DNA of 32,278 nt from Deltaproteobacteria bacterium (lineage in GTDB: Bacteria; Desulfobacterota; Desulfarculia; Adiutricales; JAFDHD01). The notes under the pieces were generated by a model. That model saw only the letters and a list, made by a program, of their open reading frames with translations. It searched no databases and was not told where the DNA came from. Location of the stretch: assembly GCA_019308995.1 (NCBI GenBank), contig JAFDHD010000028.1, positions 1 through 32,278 on the forward strand, given 5' to 3'. Positions 17,195-25,562 of the stretch are shown in pieces (the first letter of the stretch is position 1; every line of letters begins with the position of its first letter). Made by a program: the position numbers and the translations under genes.

Positions 17195-18277
17195 ATGTTT
17201 GTTCCAGAAGCACTTTATTTTCCTTACACCGATATTTCCAGAGACCGGCTGACTCAAGCGCTTTTATTTTTTGAAAGAATTATACTATACCGACTTCCTG
17301 AAGACCAGCTAGAAGACCATCTCTCTTCAGCCGTTCAGCGGGGTTTGGTTCGGCTTATAGAGGTGAGTTTTATTAAGGACCGCACTGAGATTAAACGTAT
17401 CCTTTCTGAAACGACCCAGTTATTTGAACAGTACCGTGAACCGGGTTACCTGTCCATCCTTGAGCAGCAAACTTTAGAGGCCGAATCAGAGGACACACCA
17501 ACGCAGTTGGCCTCTGCTATCCGTCGTTATCAGTCAAACCGGTCTTCAGCCTGGGATCCGGCCAGGCAGGCCCAGATTTTCCTTCATTTTGCCCGGTATC
17601 TGGATCGGCAGGCAGATGAGGTCAATGAACTTATGAGGAAGATAGACCAGAAGGGGAACTTGATTGAGGATCTGCTGGGTATAGAAGGAACCATTAATGC
17701 TCAGGTGAAATCGGTCCAGGAAGACCCGGGTTTAGGATTTTTGCCTCACCGCTTGACAGCCTGGGGTCATTTTTACGCCGCTCATGGAAACGCCGGGGAA
17801 CCTCTGTTTAGTGATCGGCGAGAGGCTATTGACCGTCTGGATCAGACCATGGCTCGAACCAGACCGCGTCCTGATTTGAGTATGGATCGGAGAACCGAGG
17901 CTCTGGAGCCATTTTTAGAGATCAAGCTTCCTGATACGGTTATGTCAACCTCTTTCGATGAAATTGAAACCCGCCGGCAAGAACTAAGGGGTCGGCTCAG
18001 CCCTGAATGGTTTACCCTGATATCGCAGGTCATTTCTCAAACGTGGTCCAGGGAGAACCTTGTTGATCTCAAGGAAAGGTTCTCAACCCTGGTGCGGGAG
18101 CTGCAATTGAACCCGCACCCTGACGCCGGAGAATCCAGCCTCACTCTCTATGGTTACCTCCTGCCCGGAACTGACCTTAAACAGGCTTATCTTGAGGCCG
18201 TCGGCTTGGCGCCGGGTTTGGACGAGACTCAGGTCTTCTGTGGACCGATTTTTGAGATCCGCCTCACCCGGGCCTGA
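17195..18277 (+). CDS. hypothetical protein, mostly helical, soluble
   Basis: A 360-residue frame starting MFVPEALYFPYTDISRDRL. I do not recognise it. It has no signal peptide or membrane segment. It is rich in charged helices, for example 128-165 (FLHFARYLDRQADEVNELMRK) and the LRGRLSPEW-to-LVRELQLN stretch, and ends in a strand-like YGYLLPGTDL segment. The opening resembles proteins that declare a fixed surface for a multi-protein assembly, but no motif supports a function. The SD is weak (GGCGGA). It is divergent from the 92-residue gene and followed after 2 bp by a 52-residue ORF, which may be co-translated. Confidence 0.65.
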   Translation: MFVPEALYFPYTDISRDRLTQALLFFERIILYRLPEDQLEDHLSSAVQRGLVRLIEVSFIKDRTEIKRILSETTQLFEQYREPGYLSILEQQTLEAESEDTPTQLASAIRRYQSNRSSAWDPARQAQIFLHFARYLDRQADEVNELMRKIDQKGNLIEDLLGIEGTINAQVKSVQEDPGLGFLPHRLTAWGHFYAAHGNAGEPLFSDRREAIDRLDQTMARTRPRPDLSMDRRTEALEPFLEIKLPDTVMSTSFDEIETRRQELRGRLSPEWFTLISQVISQTWSRENLVDLKERFSTLVRELQLNPHPDAGESSLTLYGYLLPGTDLKQAYLEAVGLAPGLDETQVFCGPIFEIRLTRA

Positions 18278-18279
18278 AA

Positions 18280-18438
18280 ATGCCTGCGAGCGAAATTAAA
18301 ATGGCCCAACTTACCTTACATTTGGAAGATTCCCTGCTGCTTGCAGCTGGGAGCTTCAATTTGATGGATCTTTATCAAAAAAAAGATTTTAAGGAGTTAG
18401 TTCCCGTCGCCTCTATCAGCACAAATAAAGGCAGTTGA
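18280..18438 (+). CDS. 52-residue ORF coupled to the preceding gene
   Basis: An ATG begins 2 bp after the stop of the 360-residue gene and opens a 52-residue frame (MPASEIKMAQLTLHLEDSLL... ending STNKGS). Amino acid use is protein-like (amphipathic start, KKDFKELVPVASIS). There is no SD, so termination-reinitiation coupling would be needed. No family is recognised. It could be a small partner of the upstream protein or the remnant of a longer gene. Confidence 0.4.
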   Translation: MPASEIKMAQLTLHLEDSLLLAAGSFNLMDLYQKKDFKELVPVASISTNKGS

Positions 18439-18485
18439 CTCACCATAGGCCTCAGAGTCGAGACCTCAGCAAGCCTGTTTCCTGT

Positions 18486-19643
18486 TTAACCTTCACTTTC
18501 AGTTGGGGGAGCTGAACCCTGACGCAATGATTGACGGGGATATTTCGGGGTGATATTCAGCGGTTCTGGAGCATAGATATTTCTGACCGCATCAGGCCTG
18601 CGTTTCACGCCGCTTTCCTCTTGGAGCAGGTGTCTTTGGTAGGCCTGGATCCAGAAAGATAGATCCTCGAAAGACATCCATGTGGCCGGACTAAAGGAAA
18701 TGGCCCTAGCCTCCTGGTCGAGGGTGCCTCGCTCGACGAACATGAGCTTTAAGTGAACCTCATTTAAGGAAGAACGGTCAAAGTCAACAACTCTGGCCTT
18801 TATAAAATGATTGGTTGGAATATCTTGGATGTCCAGATCATTGATCGGGAGTTTAAAATGAAGATAGATGAGATCATTTTTTTTAAATTCTTGATTTGAT
18901 TTACGGTTCTTCATTGTAACGTTCAGACCGCCGATGCTGATATCATTAACAGTGGCTTTGCCAATTAATTTGAAAGATTTAAGAGGCACCAGCTTCCCGT
19001 CCTGGGTCGGCCTAATAAGGTTGACGCTGAGGCCAAATTCACCTGCAGGCTCAACCCGGACGAAGCGACGTTTCTGACCTCGGTTCACGATGGTGGGAAT
19101 TACAAGCCGGATTGATTTTTCACGCAGCTTTCTAATCACAGTAAAATCAAGGTATAAAGACTTGGTTTCGAAGTGGTAGAATTCCTCCTTGCCGCGCCGT
19201 GACGTGCGGAAAGCGATTCTGACAGCTTTATCCCGGAAATCCAGATTCGGGTCCAGATAGGAACTGATCTCAATCTCCAGTTCGTTGGTTTTATTAATGC
19301 CGATGGGCATGCATTTATAAATTTCCTGGTAGGCCTTATCATAAACCTCCAAATCGTATACAGCTCTGAGGTCTATGGAACGGCGAATGATGCGCCGGAT
19401 TCGCCTTGGACTTTCAATGCGGTCAATATGAATGTTGGCGATAGTGTATTTATCAAGACGAAATATTATCTTAATTAAATAAAAAATCAGAATCGCGGCC
19501 GCAAGAATTCCGATAACAAGAGCGACTTCCTCCATGCCCCAGGTAAAACCGGAGGAACCAAAGCCTTCCTGAACTCGATTCAGGAAAACCTTATCCACCC
19601 CCGAACGGGGGATTAAAAAGTTGTTGATCATCCAGCAGGCCAA
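18486..19643 (-). CDS. membrane-anchored PilZ-domain protein
   Basis: A 385-residue protein with one membrane segment near residues 39-61 (EVALVIGILAAAILIFYLIKIIF), a YcgR-N-like strand-rich middle domain (about 110-185) and a PilZ domain. The c-di-GMP-binding signature is present: R192-x3-R196 in KRRFVRVEP, then D234-x-S236-x2-G239 in NDISIGGL. It probably acts as a c-di-GMP receptor at the inner membrane, like flagellar-brake YcgR relatives, but its partner is unknown. The first codon is TTG, well spaced from GGGAG; an ATG four codons later (19631) lacks an SD. A sigma-70-type promoter lies 45-73 bp upstream. It is convergent with the 52-residue ORF. Confidence 0.78.
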   Translation of the reverse strand: MACWMINNFLIPRSGVDKVFLNRVQEGFGSSGFTWGMEEVALVIGILAAAILIFYLIKIIFRLDKYTIANIHIDRIESPRRIRRIIRRSIDLRAVYDLEVYDKAYQEIYKCMPIGINKTNELEIEISSYLDPNLDFRDKAVRIAFRTSRRGKEEFYHFETKSLYLDFTVIRKLREKSIRLVIPTIVNRGQKRRFVRVEPAGEFGLSVNLIRPTQDGKLVPLKSFKLIGKATVNDISIGGLNVTMKNRKSNQEFKKNDLIYLHFKLPINDLDIQDIPTNHFIKARVVDFDRSSLNEVHLKLMFVERGTLDQEARAISFSPATWMSFEDLSFWIQAYQRHLLQEESGVKRRPDAVRNIYAPEPLNITPKYPRQSLRQGSAPPTESEG

Positions 19644-19687
19644 TATCTTCTCCCATTTAATTAATTAAAGCATGCTGTATGAAACTA

Positions 19688-19716
19688 GTTATAACATAAA
19701 AACATATTTATGACAA
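19688..19716 (-). promoter_or_regulatory. promoter of the membrane PilZ gene
   Basis: TTGTCA (19711-19716), 17-bp AT-rich spacer, TATAAC (19688-19693). Confidence 0.6.
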
Positions 19717-20025
19717 TACTTTAAGTAAATTGGGCTCTCATGGCGGGAAAGAGAAATAAATGCCTTCTCAGCAATTTCTGGGAGGTCTTGAGATAGAAAA
19801 ACATTGAATTGTTTCACGGGAAACAGAAGAGGCGGGTAATGTGATGGCAATCTTACTTGGCTAAAAATAATGCGGTATCTTTCTTCTTGAATCCCTGACC
19901 AAACGCTTTAAAGTCCGCTGAAACACAACTTGTGTAATCCATTTTTTCCTGTCATGGAGGTCTTTTTCCTACTGGCATTGGGTAAAATCTTCGTTTATTT
20001 AGGGATGTTAGGTTGGACAGGCGGC
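19717..20025. other. intergenic, nothing recognised
   Basis: About 310 bp between the PilZ promoter and the gene relic. I see no ORF with an SD, no RNA gene and no clear repeat. Confidence 0.4.
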
Positions 20026-20450
20026 TTATTTTTTGCTCTTTGCCTTTGCCAGATGGCCGCATCGAGCGGGGTTAAAACGCAAGGTGTTGAGAAGACAGCC
20101 CCATCCCTTCCAGTCATTGATGCCAACGTTAAAATTTATCTCTTCTTCTTCATCTCCGAGTTTTAGAAAATGCTCGGCGTGAAGGTTTTCAAGTTGAATC
20201 GCTTTTAATTTGGCTGTCTTTTTATTTTTCACTTTTTCGGTCTTCTTCATTTTTACATTAAAATTTAGCAATTTTAATGCCAAACTGTCGAAATCGCTGT
20301 CTTGGGTACCAGCGGCGGCTGCTAATGATTTAAATTCACCGAACCTAAGACAGAGTGGGCTTTAACCGGGTCTTCCAAATCACTCATCGCTTCCTGAATC
20401 TCCAGACAGGTTAACTTCCGGCTCTCTCTAGATCCGGGATTGGTCGGAAA
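20026..20450 (-). pseudogene. frameshifted relic of an unidentified gene
   Basis: Two overlapping minus-strand frames both look protein-coding. The upstream one reads SRKLTCLEIQEAMSDLEDP then VKAHSVLG and stops at TAG (20322-20324). The other picks up as GEFKSLAAAAGTQDSDFDS, continues with a Lys-rich and then EEEE-containing stretch, and stops at 20026. Joined, they would make about 130 residues with a frameshift near 20345. No SD precedes either. Not recognised as a family; I treat it as a decaying gene, with sequencing error as the alternative. Confidence 0.4.
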
Positions 20451-20563
20451 AATTCAGTATATCAAGTTCATGAAAAATATCTTATTTACAAATGATTATT
20501 TGATTATTACTTTTTACCCGGATTTTGCTATGGTTCGAACAGAATCTTAAGGCTAGGCAAATC

Positions 20564-21610
20564 ATGCATTGGCTGATAGTAATCGTTTCCTTTGGTATAT
20601 TCTCTTTTCCTCTGTCCACCTGTTATTCTCAGAACTTTCTGGTCTTATTAAAGGATGGACGGGAGATTCGGGCAGATATCTATGGGTATGAGGGAGATCA
20701 GGTCAGACTCCATCAGAATGAAAAAACCTGGGAGATCAACAGAGGTTTTATCAAGGAGATAAAGAGGCTTCAGAAACCCATTCAAACACCGGACAAGCAG
20801 CATAAAGGAAGATATGACCAACAATCCCGGCAAACAAGTTACAAAGTAAGCGGCGCTCAACTTACAACTTTTGAACAGGGCTATGTGTCAAGCCTGGGTA
20901 AAGCCTCCATTCAGCAGGAATTTCAATGGCTAAGTGACGTGCTGCTTCAAGCAAAGGGTGACCCCTGTGATGTGGCCATCCATCCTGGTGGTTACGCAAT
21001 CCGGTGGACCGGATCGCCAACCTTATCTGTCTTTGGTGCGACCGAGGCAGGAGAGAGAGCCGCCCGGAAGGCGGTTAATGAAATCAATAACGCCCTGGCC
21101 AAGACTCCTATCAAGATTATATCCCTTGAACCCAACGACAGCTTAGCAAAGATACGAGTAATCTTTAGTTTGACAAGGAGTTTCCCTTCAGAACCCACAG
21201 TTGACAGTTCCCGGTTTGACGGCCGCTGCCACATAAAAGGTGTTAGTTTTAGGACACCGGAAATTAAATCCGCTGCCATCTGGATCGCTACTGACAAATC
21301 GTTTGAGCAAGGGTTCTCTTTTTTGAGCGAGGCGCAGCGAATGGCCGTGGGCAAGGTCTTGCTTGAGCAGCACTGGCAAAGGATTATTCTACATGAACTT
21401 GTCCATGCCTTGGGTCTTTTTCATTCAGCGGTATTTGAGGATAGTACGATGTACTGTGAGCTTATTAACGGTCATCCAGAGGGGAATGCCCGGACTTTTC
21501 TGAGCGCCAGAGATAAGGAGGTGATTAAATTCTTTTACAGCCGCGTATTCCCAGGTTGGAGGGAGGATAAATTAGGTGAGGCCGTCAAACGCTACTGGCG
21601 TGATTTTTAA
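20564..21610 (+). CDS. secreted metzincin-like zinc protease
   Basis: A 348-residue protein. From ATG 20564 it begins with a signal peptide (MHWLIVIVSFGIFSFPLSTC) and a short SH3-like strand domain (LVLLKDGREIRADIYGYEG) common in exported deltaproteobacterial proteins. The C-terminal domain has the extended zinc motif H277-E-x-x-H281-x-x-G-x-x-H287 (HELVHALGLFH) followed by STMYC with Met296, a good Met-turn. This is the metzincin arrangement; the domain resembles DUF2927-type peptidases. It probably acts in the periplasm or outside the cell; the substrate is unknown. The longer frame from TTG 20525 would bury the signal peptide. A terminator-like hairpin follows. Confidence 0.7.
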   Translation: MHWLIVIVSFGIFSFPLSTCYSQNFLVLLKDGREIRADIYGYEGDQVRLHQNEKTWEINRGFIKEIKRLQKPIQTPDKQHKGRYDQQSRQTSYKVSGAQLTTFEQGYVSSLGKASIQQEFQWLSDVLLQAKGDPCDVAIHPGGYAIRWTGSPTLSVFGATEAGERAARKAVNEINNALAKTPIKIISLEPNDSLAKIRVIFSLTRSFPSEPTVDSSRFDGRCHIKGVSFRTPEIKSAAIWIATDKSFEQGFSFLSEAQRMAVGKVLLEQHWQRIILHELVHALGLFHSAVFEDSTMYCELINGHPEGNARTFLSARDKEVIKFFYSRVFPGWREDKLGEAVKRYWRDF

Positions 21611-21611
21611 T

Positions 21612-21664
21612 CAAGGCATGGCGCGAGGGTTAAGAAACCTAGGCGTGCGAATCCTTGTTTTTTT
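21612..21664 (+). terminator. rho-independent terminator after the protease gene
   Basis: CAAG/CUUG outer and GCAUG/CGUGC inner pairings, with AGGGUU/AACCU at the tip, form an imperfect hairpin followed by seven T residues (21658-21664), beginning right after the stop codon. Confidence 0.5.
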
Positions 21665-21716
21665 AATAAAGCTTCAACAGGGCCAAAGTAAGAACCAGGT
21701 CCGGCTGTTAGTTATC

Positions 21717-22526
21717 TCAGGCCGCCTTTTGCGTATATCGGGCCAGGACTGTCAGGGCTTCATCCACACTGCGCCGCTTATGAACGATTTGACTCATGGC
21801 CTGTATCATGGCCGAGGGGCAGTGATGCTGGAAGACGTTCCGGCCGATGGAAAGTCCCGCCGCTCCGGCGCATATAGCGCCATGCACCATTTCCAGAACA
21901 TCCCGGTCCGAGTTCATCTTGGGCCCGCCAGCAATGACTACCGGCACCCCGCAGCCTTCCACCACCCTGCTGAAGGATTCGGGATCACCGGTATATGGAA
22001 CCTTGACCAGGTCAGCACCGAGTTCAGTTCCCAGGCGCGCGCCATGCTTAACGGCCTCGGGGTCGTACTCGTCTTTAACCCGATCACCGCGGCAGTAGAT
22101 CATGGCCAGAAGCGGCATGCCCCATTCGTTAGCCACCCGGGCCACCGTGCTCAAATCAGTCAGCATCTCCCTTTCCCGATTGTTACCCAGGTTCACGTGA
22201 ATCGAAACCGCGTCAGCGCCAAGTTTAATGGCCTCTTCAACAGTGCAGACCAGGGTCTTGGCGTGTGGCTCAGGGGATAAAGCCGTGCTGCCGGACAGGT
22301 GAACAATGAGGCCCAGATCGCTGGGTTTTGCGTGACCGTTGTTCACAAGCCCCTTATGGATGATCACAGCATTAGCTCCGCCTCTGGCAGCCTCGCTGAT
22401 GGCATGCTTCATGTCAATTAAGCCCGCGACCGGTCCCACGCTTACCCCGTGATCCATGGGCACGATAACGGTCGTTCGCCGTTTTTGATCCATAAGACGT
22501 GCCATGCGAATCGTTTTACCGATCAT
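21717..22526 (-). CDS. 2-amino-3,7-dideoxy-D-threo-hept-6-ulosonate (ADTH) synthase, DhnA-type aldolase
   Basis: A 269-residue class-I DhnA-family aldolase. It closely matches archaeal ADTH synthase: [11 protein letters not shown] with Asp25, [32 protein letters not shown], Tyr144, the Schiff-base Lys175 in [12 protein letters not shown] and the phosphate loop [15 protein letters not shown] synthase condenses aspartate semialdehyde with a 6-deoxy-5-ketofructose-1-phosphate-type donor, bypassing DAHP synthase on the way to dehydroquinate. The start is ATG 22526 (GGAGG SD); the longest frame runs back into the leader. The partner dehydroquinate synthase II is not in the window. The leader carries a Phe/Tyr/Trp attenuator, which favours ADTH synthase over a fructose-bisphosphate aldolase role. 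Confidence 0.85.
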   Translation of the reverse strand: MIGKTIRMARLMDQKRRTTVIVPMDHGVSVGPVAGLIDMKHAISEAARGGANAVIIHKGLVNNGHAKPSDLGLIVHLSGSTALSPEPHAKTLVCTVEEAIKLGADAVSIHVNLGNNREREMLTDLSTVARVANEWGMPLLAMIYCRGDRVKDEYDPEAVKHGARLGTELGADLVKVPYTGDPESFSRVVEGCGVPVVIAGGPKMNSDRDVLEMVHGAICAGAAGLSIGRNVFQHHCPSAMIQAMSQIVHKRRSVDEALTVLARYTQKAA

Positions 22527-22559
22527 TTTATCCTCCGTGTGTTCCTTAAAAATAAGAAT

Positions 22560-22593
22560 AAAAAAAGGCCGCGAGCTGTTTTTGCCCACGGCC
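22560..22593 (-). terminator. leader terminator (attenuator) of the ADTH synthase gene
   Basis: On the minus strand GGCCGUGGGC and GCUCGCGGCC pair over 10 bp (two G-U) around a 7-nt loop, followed by U7, ending 34 nt before the gene's ATG. The first arm plus the following CAAA-type bases can instead pair with the end of the leader ORF (22623-22637), which makes the two structures mutually exclusive. Confidence 0.8.
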
Positions 22594-22619
22594 TGAATAG
22601 TTCAAAGATATGTTTGCGT

Positions 22620-22691
22620 CTAGACCATGGGACAAACCTCCGGCCAAAAACCAAAGAAATAAAAATTACGAATTTGATAAAAAATTGACAC
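22620..22691 (-). CDS. aromatic leader peptide of the ADTH synthase gene
   Basis: GTG at 22691, with GGAG 6 nt upstream, starts a 23-residue frame MSIFYQIRNFYFFGFW then PEVCPMV and TAG. Eight of residues 4-16 are aromatic (five Phe, two Tyr, one Trp). It lies between a strong promoter and a terminator hairpin, in the geometry of amino acid attenuators. A ribosome stalled for lack of charged Phe/Tyr/Trp tRNA would leave the distal part (22623-22637) free to form the antiterminator; one that reaches the stop would cover it. Confidence 0.75.
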   Translation of the reverse strand: MSIFYQIRNFYFFGFWPEVCPMV

Positions 22692-22726
22692 CCGTGTCTC
22701 CACAGTCTTAAGTAAAGTTACGAACT

Positions 22727-22755
22727 AGAATATCAGAAGCACTGATTTGTGTCAA
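22727..22755 (-). promoter_or_regulatory. promoter of the ADTH synthase gene
   Basis: Consensus TTGACA (22750-22755), 17-bp spacer, TATTCT (22727-22732). Transcription would begin near 22720, giving a leader of about 195 nt. Confidence 0.75.
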
Positions 22756-22948
22756 GAAAAATCTATCACAAGCTGCGCTATTCAGAGTAATTTTTGAAAT
22801 AATATTCATTTATGAGTTCCTGCTTCTGGGCGGATGAACCTTGATAACAATCCTTCTTAATCAAGACCCCACTTGCAAAAAAGAGATTGAATGGAACAGG
22901 ACTTGGTAAGGGAATGCTTCTGAAGGGGACGGCTTGGAGAACTTGACT

Positions 22949-23323
22949 TCAAAGCCCGGAAATAAGTCTATCAATGACCTCCTGATTTTTCTTTATGATA
23001 TCTATTAATTTTACGCCAACTTGAAAGGTATTTACCTCAGCCGACCGGTCATACCAGCGAATCTCTATCCTCGACTCCAAGACTCCTTCCGGCGAAAACA
23101 TTTTCAGATTCAGTTTAGGTTTGTGCTGGACCACAATTAGGTGCTGACCGTCAATATATAGCTGGTCTAGATGCAGCAGGGCTCCGGTCACGGAGAAATT
23201 TATCACCTTGCCTTGGACTTCCCCTGTAAAATCCTGGAAGCTAGCTTCCAGCGAGGCATCCCAATCAACCTCATATCGCTTGTGATACCTGTGATACCGA
23301 CGTATCTTTTCCCCGATAGGCAT
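22949..23323 (-). CDS. small single-domain PilZ protein
   Basis: A 124-residue PilZ protein. R12-x3-R16 (RYHKRYEV) and N42-x-S44-x2-G47 (INFSVTGALL) are the c-di-GMP-binding signature. There is no membrane segment or other domain, so it is likely a cytoplasmic c-di-GMP effector or adaptor. The ATG at 23323 is preceded at 9 nt by GGGAG and sits at the centre of a perfect 14-bp palindrome, perhaps by chance. It has its own strong promoter and a leader of about 160 nt with several hairpins, so it is probably not part of the trp operon upstream. Confidence 0.75.
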   Translation of the reverse strand: MPIGEKIRRYHRYHKRYEVDWDASLEASFQDFTGEVQGKVINFSVTGALLHLDQLYIDGQHLIVVQHKPKLNLKMFSPEGVLESRIEIRWYDRSAEVNTFQVGVKLIDIIKKNQEVIDRLISGL

Positions 23324-23484
23324 GCCTATTTTCTCCCTTTTTCCCCATGGGTCTTTTTCTGCATTTTAGACCTTGGAGGCCCACCGCTTTACCTTTTGTC
23401 GGCCTGGCGGCGTGCACCTGATTTTGCATCCATCAGATTCCCGGGATTTCGCCCCTAGCCTGGAGGTGACAGTAATACGATTAA
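23324..23484 (-). ncRNA. long, probably structured 5' leader of the small PilZ gene
   Basis: Between the predicted transcription start and the PilZ ATG the RNA can form three hairpins: CUGAU/AUCAG (23432-23436 with 23418-23422), AGGCC/GGCCU (23401-23405 with 23377-23381) and GGUCU/AGACC (23368-23372 with 23350-23354). UGCA in the first loop (23425-23428) could pair with UGCA at 23413-23416 as a pseudoknot. It does not match the c-di-GMP-I riboswitch consensus as I know it, nor another class I recognise. Confidence 0.35.
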
Positions 23485-23490
23485 TTTGAA

Positions 23491-23518
23491 ATTATAGAAG
23501 AATCAGGGATATAGTCAA
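23491..23518 (-). promoter_or_regulatory. promoter of the small PilZ gene
   Basis: TTGACT (23513-23518), 16-bp spacer, perfect TATAAT (23491-23496), 50 bp after the trpA stop. Confidence 0.7.
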
Positions 23519-23565
23519 GCTGGAAATGGTACATATTCCCAGCCGAATTGCATATTTGAGTTTTT

Positions 23566-24363
23566 TCAAGCGGCTTCGATTGCCGCCTTGAGCTCGCTTA
23601 CCGCAGCGCCCACACGCTGTATTTTCTCAGTTTTTGAACCGTTTTCCATTAGTCTGACCAGGGCGGAGCCTATGATAAGACCATCTGCGTGCGGCGCCAG
23701 CCGACGCACCATTTCCGGACCGGATATGCCAAAGCCAGCGGCTACCGGTTTGGCGGACATCTTCCTTAACGCCGTTAGATTCTGGATCAGCTCTTCTGGC
23801 AGCCTGTCCCTGACACCAGTCGTTCCGGTCAGGGTCACGGCGTAGACAAAACCGGTACTGGCCTTACAGATTTCGGCCAGCCGCTTCGGCCCGGAAGTAG
23901 GGGAAGCCAGAAAAACTGTGTCCAGGCCAGCCTCTTTGGCAATCCGACGCCAGGGCGAGGCTTCCTCGACAGGCAGTTCTGGCATAATGAGTGCGTCCAC
24001 CCCGACTTCTTTGGCCTGAAGCCCGAACTCGGCCAAACCCATGCGCAGGACTGGATTCAAATACGTCATCATGACCAGCGGTAGTGCGACCCTTCTTCTT
24101 AAGTCGGTCACGGCCTCCAGGATGGCTCTTAAGTTGACTCCGCCAGCCAGGGCTCTTTGTGAGGCCGCCTGGATCGTGGGGCCGTCAGCCATGGGGTCTG
24201 AGAATGGAACGACCAGTTCCAGGATGTCCGCGCCGCGGGCAGCCAGTTCCTCGGCCGCGTCAATCGTGGTCTCAAGGTCTGGATCGCCCGCCACCAGACA
24301 TGGGATCAGAGCTGCTCGTTGGGTTTTGCCTAACCTGGTAAAGGTTTCCTTTATTCGGCTCAT
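23566..24363 (-). CDS. trpA: tryptophan synthase alpha chain
   Basis: A 265-residue TIM barrel that cleaves indole-3-glycerol phosphate to indole and glyceraldehyde 3-phosphate. Glu49 in [10 protein letters not shown] and Asp60 in MADGP fall at the same numbers as the catalytic pair of the enterobacterial enzyme. The phosphate-binding end ([20 protein letters not shown]) is intact. The usual GVPFSDP reads VVPFSDP here. Its ATG overlaps the trpB stop by 4 nt (ATGA). It is last gene of the trp operon; no strong terminator was seen, and the promoter of the small PilZ gene begins 48 bp on. Confidence 0.95.
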   Translation of the reverse strand: MSRIKETFTRLGKTQRAALIPCLVAGDPDLETTIDAAEELAARGADILELVVPFSDPMADGPTIQAASQRALAGGVNLRAILEAVTDLRRRVALPLVMMTYLNPVLRMGLAEFGLQAKEVGVDALIMPELPVEEASPWRRIAKEAGLDTVFLASPTSGPKRLAEICKASTGFVYAVTLTGTTGVRDRLPEELIQNLTALRKMSAKPVAAGFGISGPEMVRRLAPHADGLIIGSALVRLMENGSKTEKIQRVGAAVSELKAAIEAA

Positions 24364-25562
24364 ATCCGGCCCTCCAGATGATCGGTGATGATGTTTAAAT
24401 CTTTATCCCCCCGCCCGGACAGGTTGATGATGACACAGTGAGACCGCGGCAGGTCCGGGAGGATTTTCAAGACATGGGCCACGGCGTGTGCGCTTTCCAG
24501 AGCCGGGATGATGCCTTCGGACCGGCTCAGGGTCATAACGGCCTCCAGGGCTTCCTCGTCAGTCACAGAAACATAGTCTGCCTTCCCCACTGTCTTCAGG
24601 TTGGCGTGTTCAGGCCCCACACCGGGATAGTCCAGGCCCGGAGCCACGGAGTGGGCTTCGAGAACCTGCCCGTGTTCATCCTGAAGCAGAAGGCTGAATG
24701 TCCCGTGAAGAACGCCTTCTTCACCTTTAGACAGGGTGGCAGAATGGTGGCCGGTATAAAGCCCTTCGCCCGCGGCTTCAACCCCCACCAGGCAGACATC
24801 GGCGTCAAAGAAGGGAGAAAAGAGGCCCATGGCGTTACTGCCGCCTCCGACGCAGGCGATTAGCATGTCAGGCAGACGGCCTTCCTGCTCCAGAATCTGC
24901 GCACGCGCCTCCCGCCCGATGACCGACTGGAAGTCTCGGACCATATTTGGGTATGGATGGGGTCCGACCACAGAGCCCATGACATAATGGGTCTGCCGCA
25001 CGTTGGTGACCCAATCCCTGAGGGCTTCATTGATGGCGTCCTTGAGGGTTTGACTGCCTTGATGCACTGGAATGACGTCAGCCCCAAGGAGCTGCATCCG
25101 TTTGACGTTCTGTTGTTGCCGTTCAATGTCCTTAATGCCCATATAGACCCGGCAGCTCATCCCGAATAAGGCCGCGGCCGTGGCGGTGGCCACACCATGC
25201 TGACCGGCCCCGGTCTCGGCAATGATCTCCTTTTTACCCATATATTTGGCCAGAAGAACCTGCCCCAAGGTGTTGTTGATCTTGTGTGCGCCGGTGTGGG
25301 CCAGATCTTCCCGTTTGAGGTAGATTCGGGGGCCGCTGTCTCCGCGATCCCCACCTCTGGCGGCAGACAGCTTAGCGGCCCTGTATAACGGCGTCGGCCG
25401 CCCGACGTAGTTCCGAAGGTACTGGTCAAGTTCCTTCCAGAAGCTTGCGTTGGCTTTGGCCTCGGCATAGGCGGCTTCTAATTCCAGGAGGGCTGGCATC
25501 AGCATTTCAGGAACATACTGCCCTCCATACCTGCCAAAGTAACCTTTTTTATGATTTTCCAT
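24360..25562 (-). CDS. trpB: tryptophan synthase beta chain
   Basis: A 400-residue PLP enzyme joining indole (from TrpA) with serine. It is the standard TrpB1 type: [13 protein letters not shown] at the start, PLP Lys94 in [21 protein letters not shown], the phosphate-binding GGGSNAMG and LSGRGDKD near the end. A short insertion ([12 protein letters not shown]) precedes [11 protein letters not shown]. It overlaps the 3' end of trpF by 14 nt, which favours translational coupling. Confidence 0.96.
   Translation of the reverse strand: MENHKKGYFGRYGGQYVPEMLMPALLELEAAYAEAKANASFWKELDQYLRNYVGRPTPLYRAAKLSAARGGDRGDSGPRIYLKREDLAHTGAHKINNTLGQVLLAKYMGKKEIIAETGAGQHGVATATAAALFGMSCRVYMGIKDIERQQQNVKRMQLLGADVIPVHQGSQTLKDAINEALRDWVTNVRQTHYVMGSVVGPHPYPNMVRDFQSVIGREARAQILEQEGRLPDMLIACVGGGSNAMGLFSPFFDADVCLVGVEAAGEGLYTGHHSATLSKGEEGVLHGTFSLLLQDEHGQVLEAHSVAPGLDYPGVGPEHANLKTVGKADYVSVTDEEALEAVMTLSRSEGIIPALESAHAVAHVLKILPDLPRSHCVIINLSGRGDKDLNIITDHLEGRI

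Noticed and set aside
18330-18356. CCC-GCTGC / GCAGC-GGG inverted repeat as a terminator
   Set aside because: No U-tract on either strand, mismatch in the stem, and it lies inside the 52-residue ORF.
20322-20324. In-frame stop in the gene relic as a possible selenocysteine codon
   Set aside because: The stop is TAG, not TGA, and the coding signal continues in another frame.
23316-23329. Perfect 14-bp palindrome ATAGGCATGCCTAT over the PilZ start codon
   Set aside because: Possible operator, but it lies about 160 bp downstream of the promoter and half of it is constrained by coding; I see no other copy.
23540-23575. GCTGG/CCAGC inverted repeat near the end of trpA as the operon terminator
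   Set aside because: Stem is short, the loop is large and TTGACTAT follows, which is the PilZ promoter rather than a U-tract.
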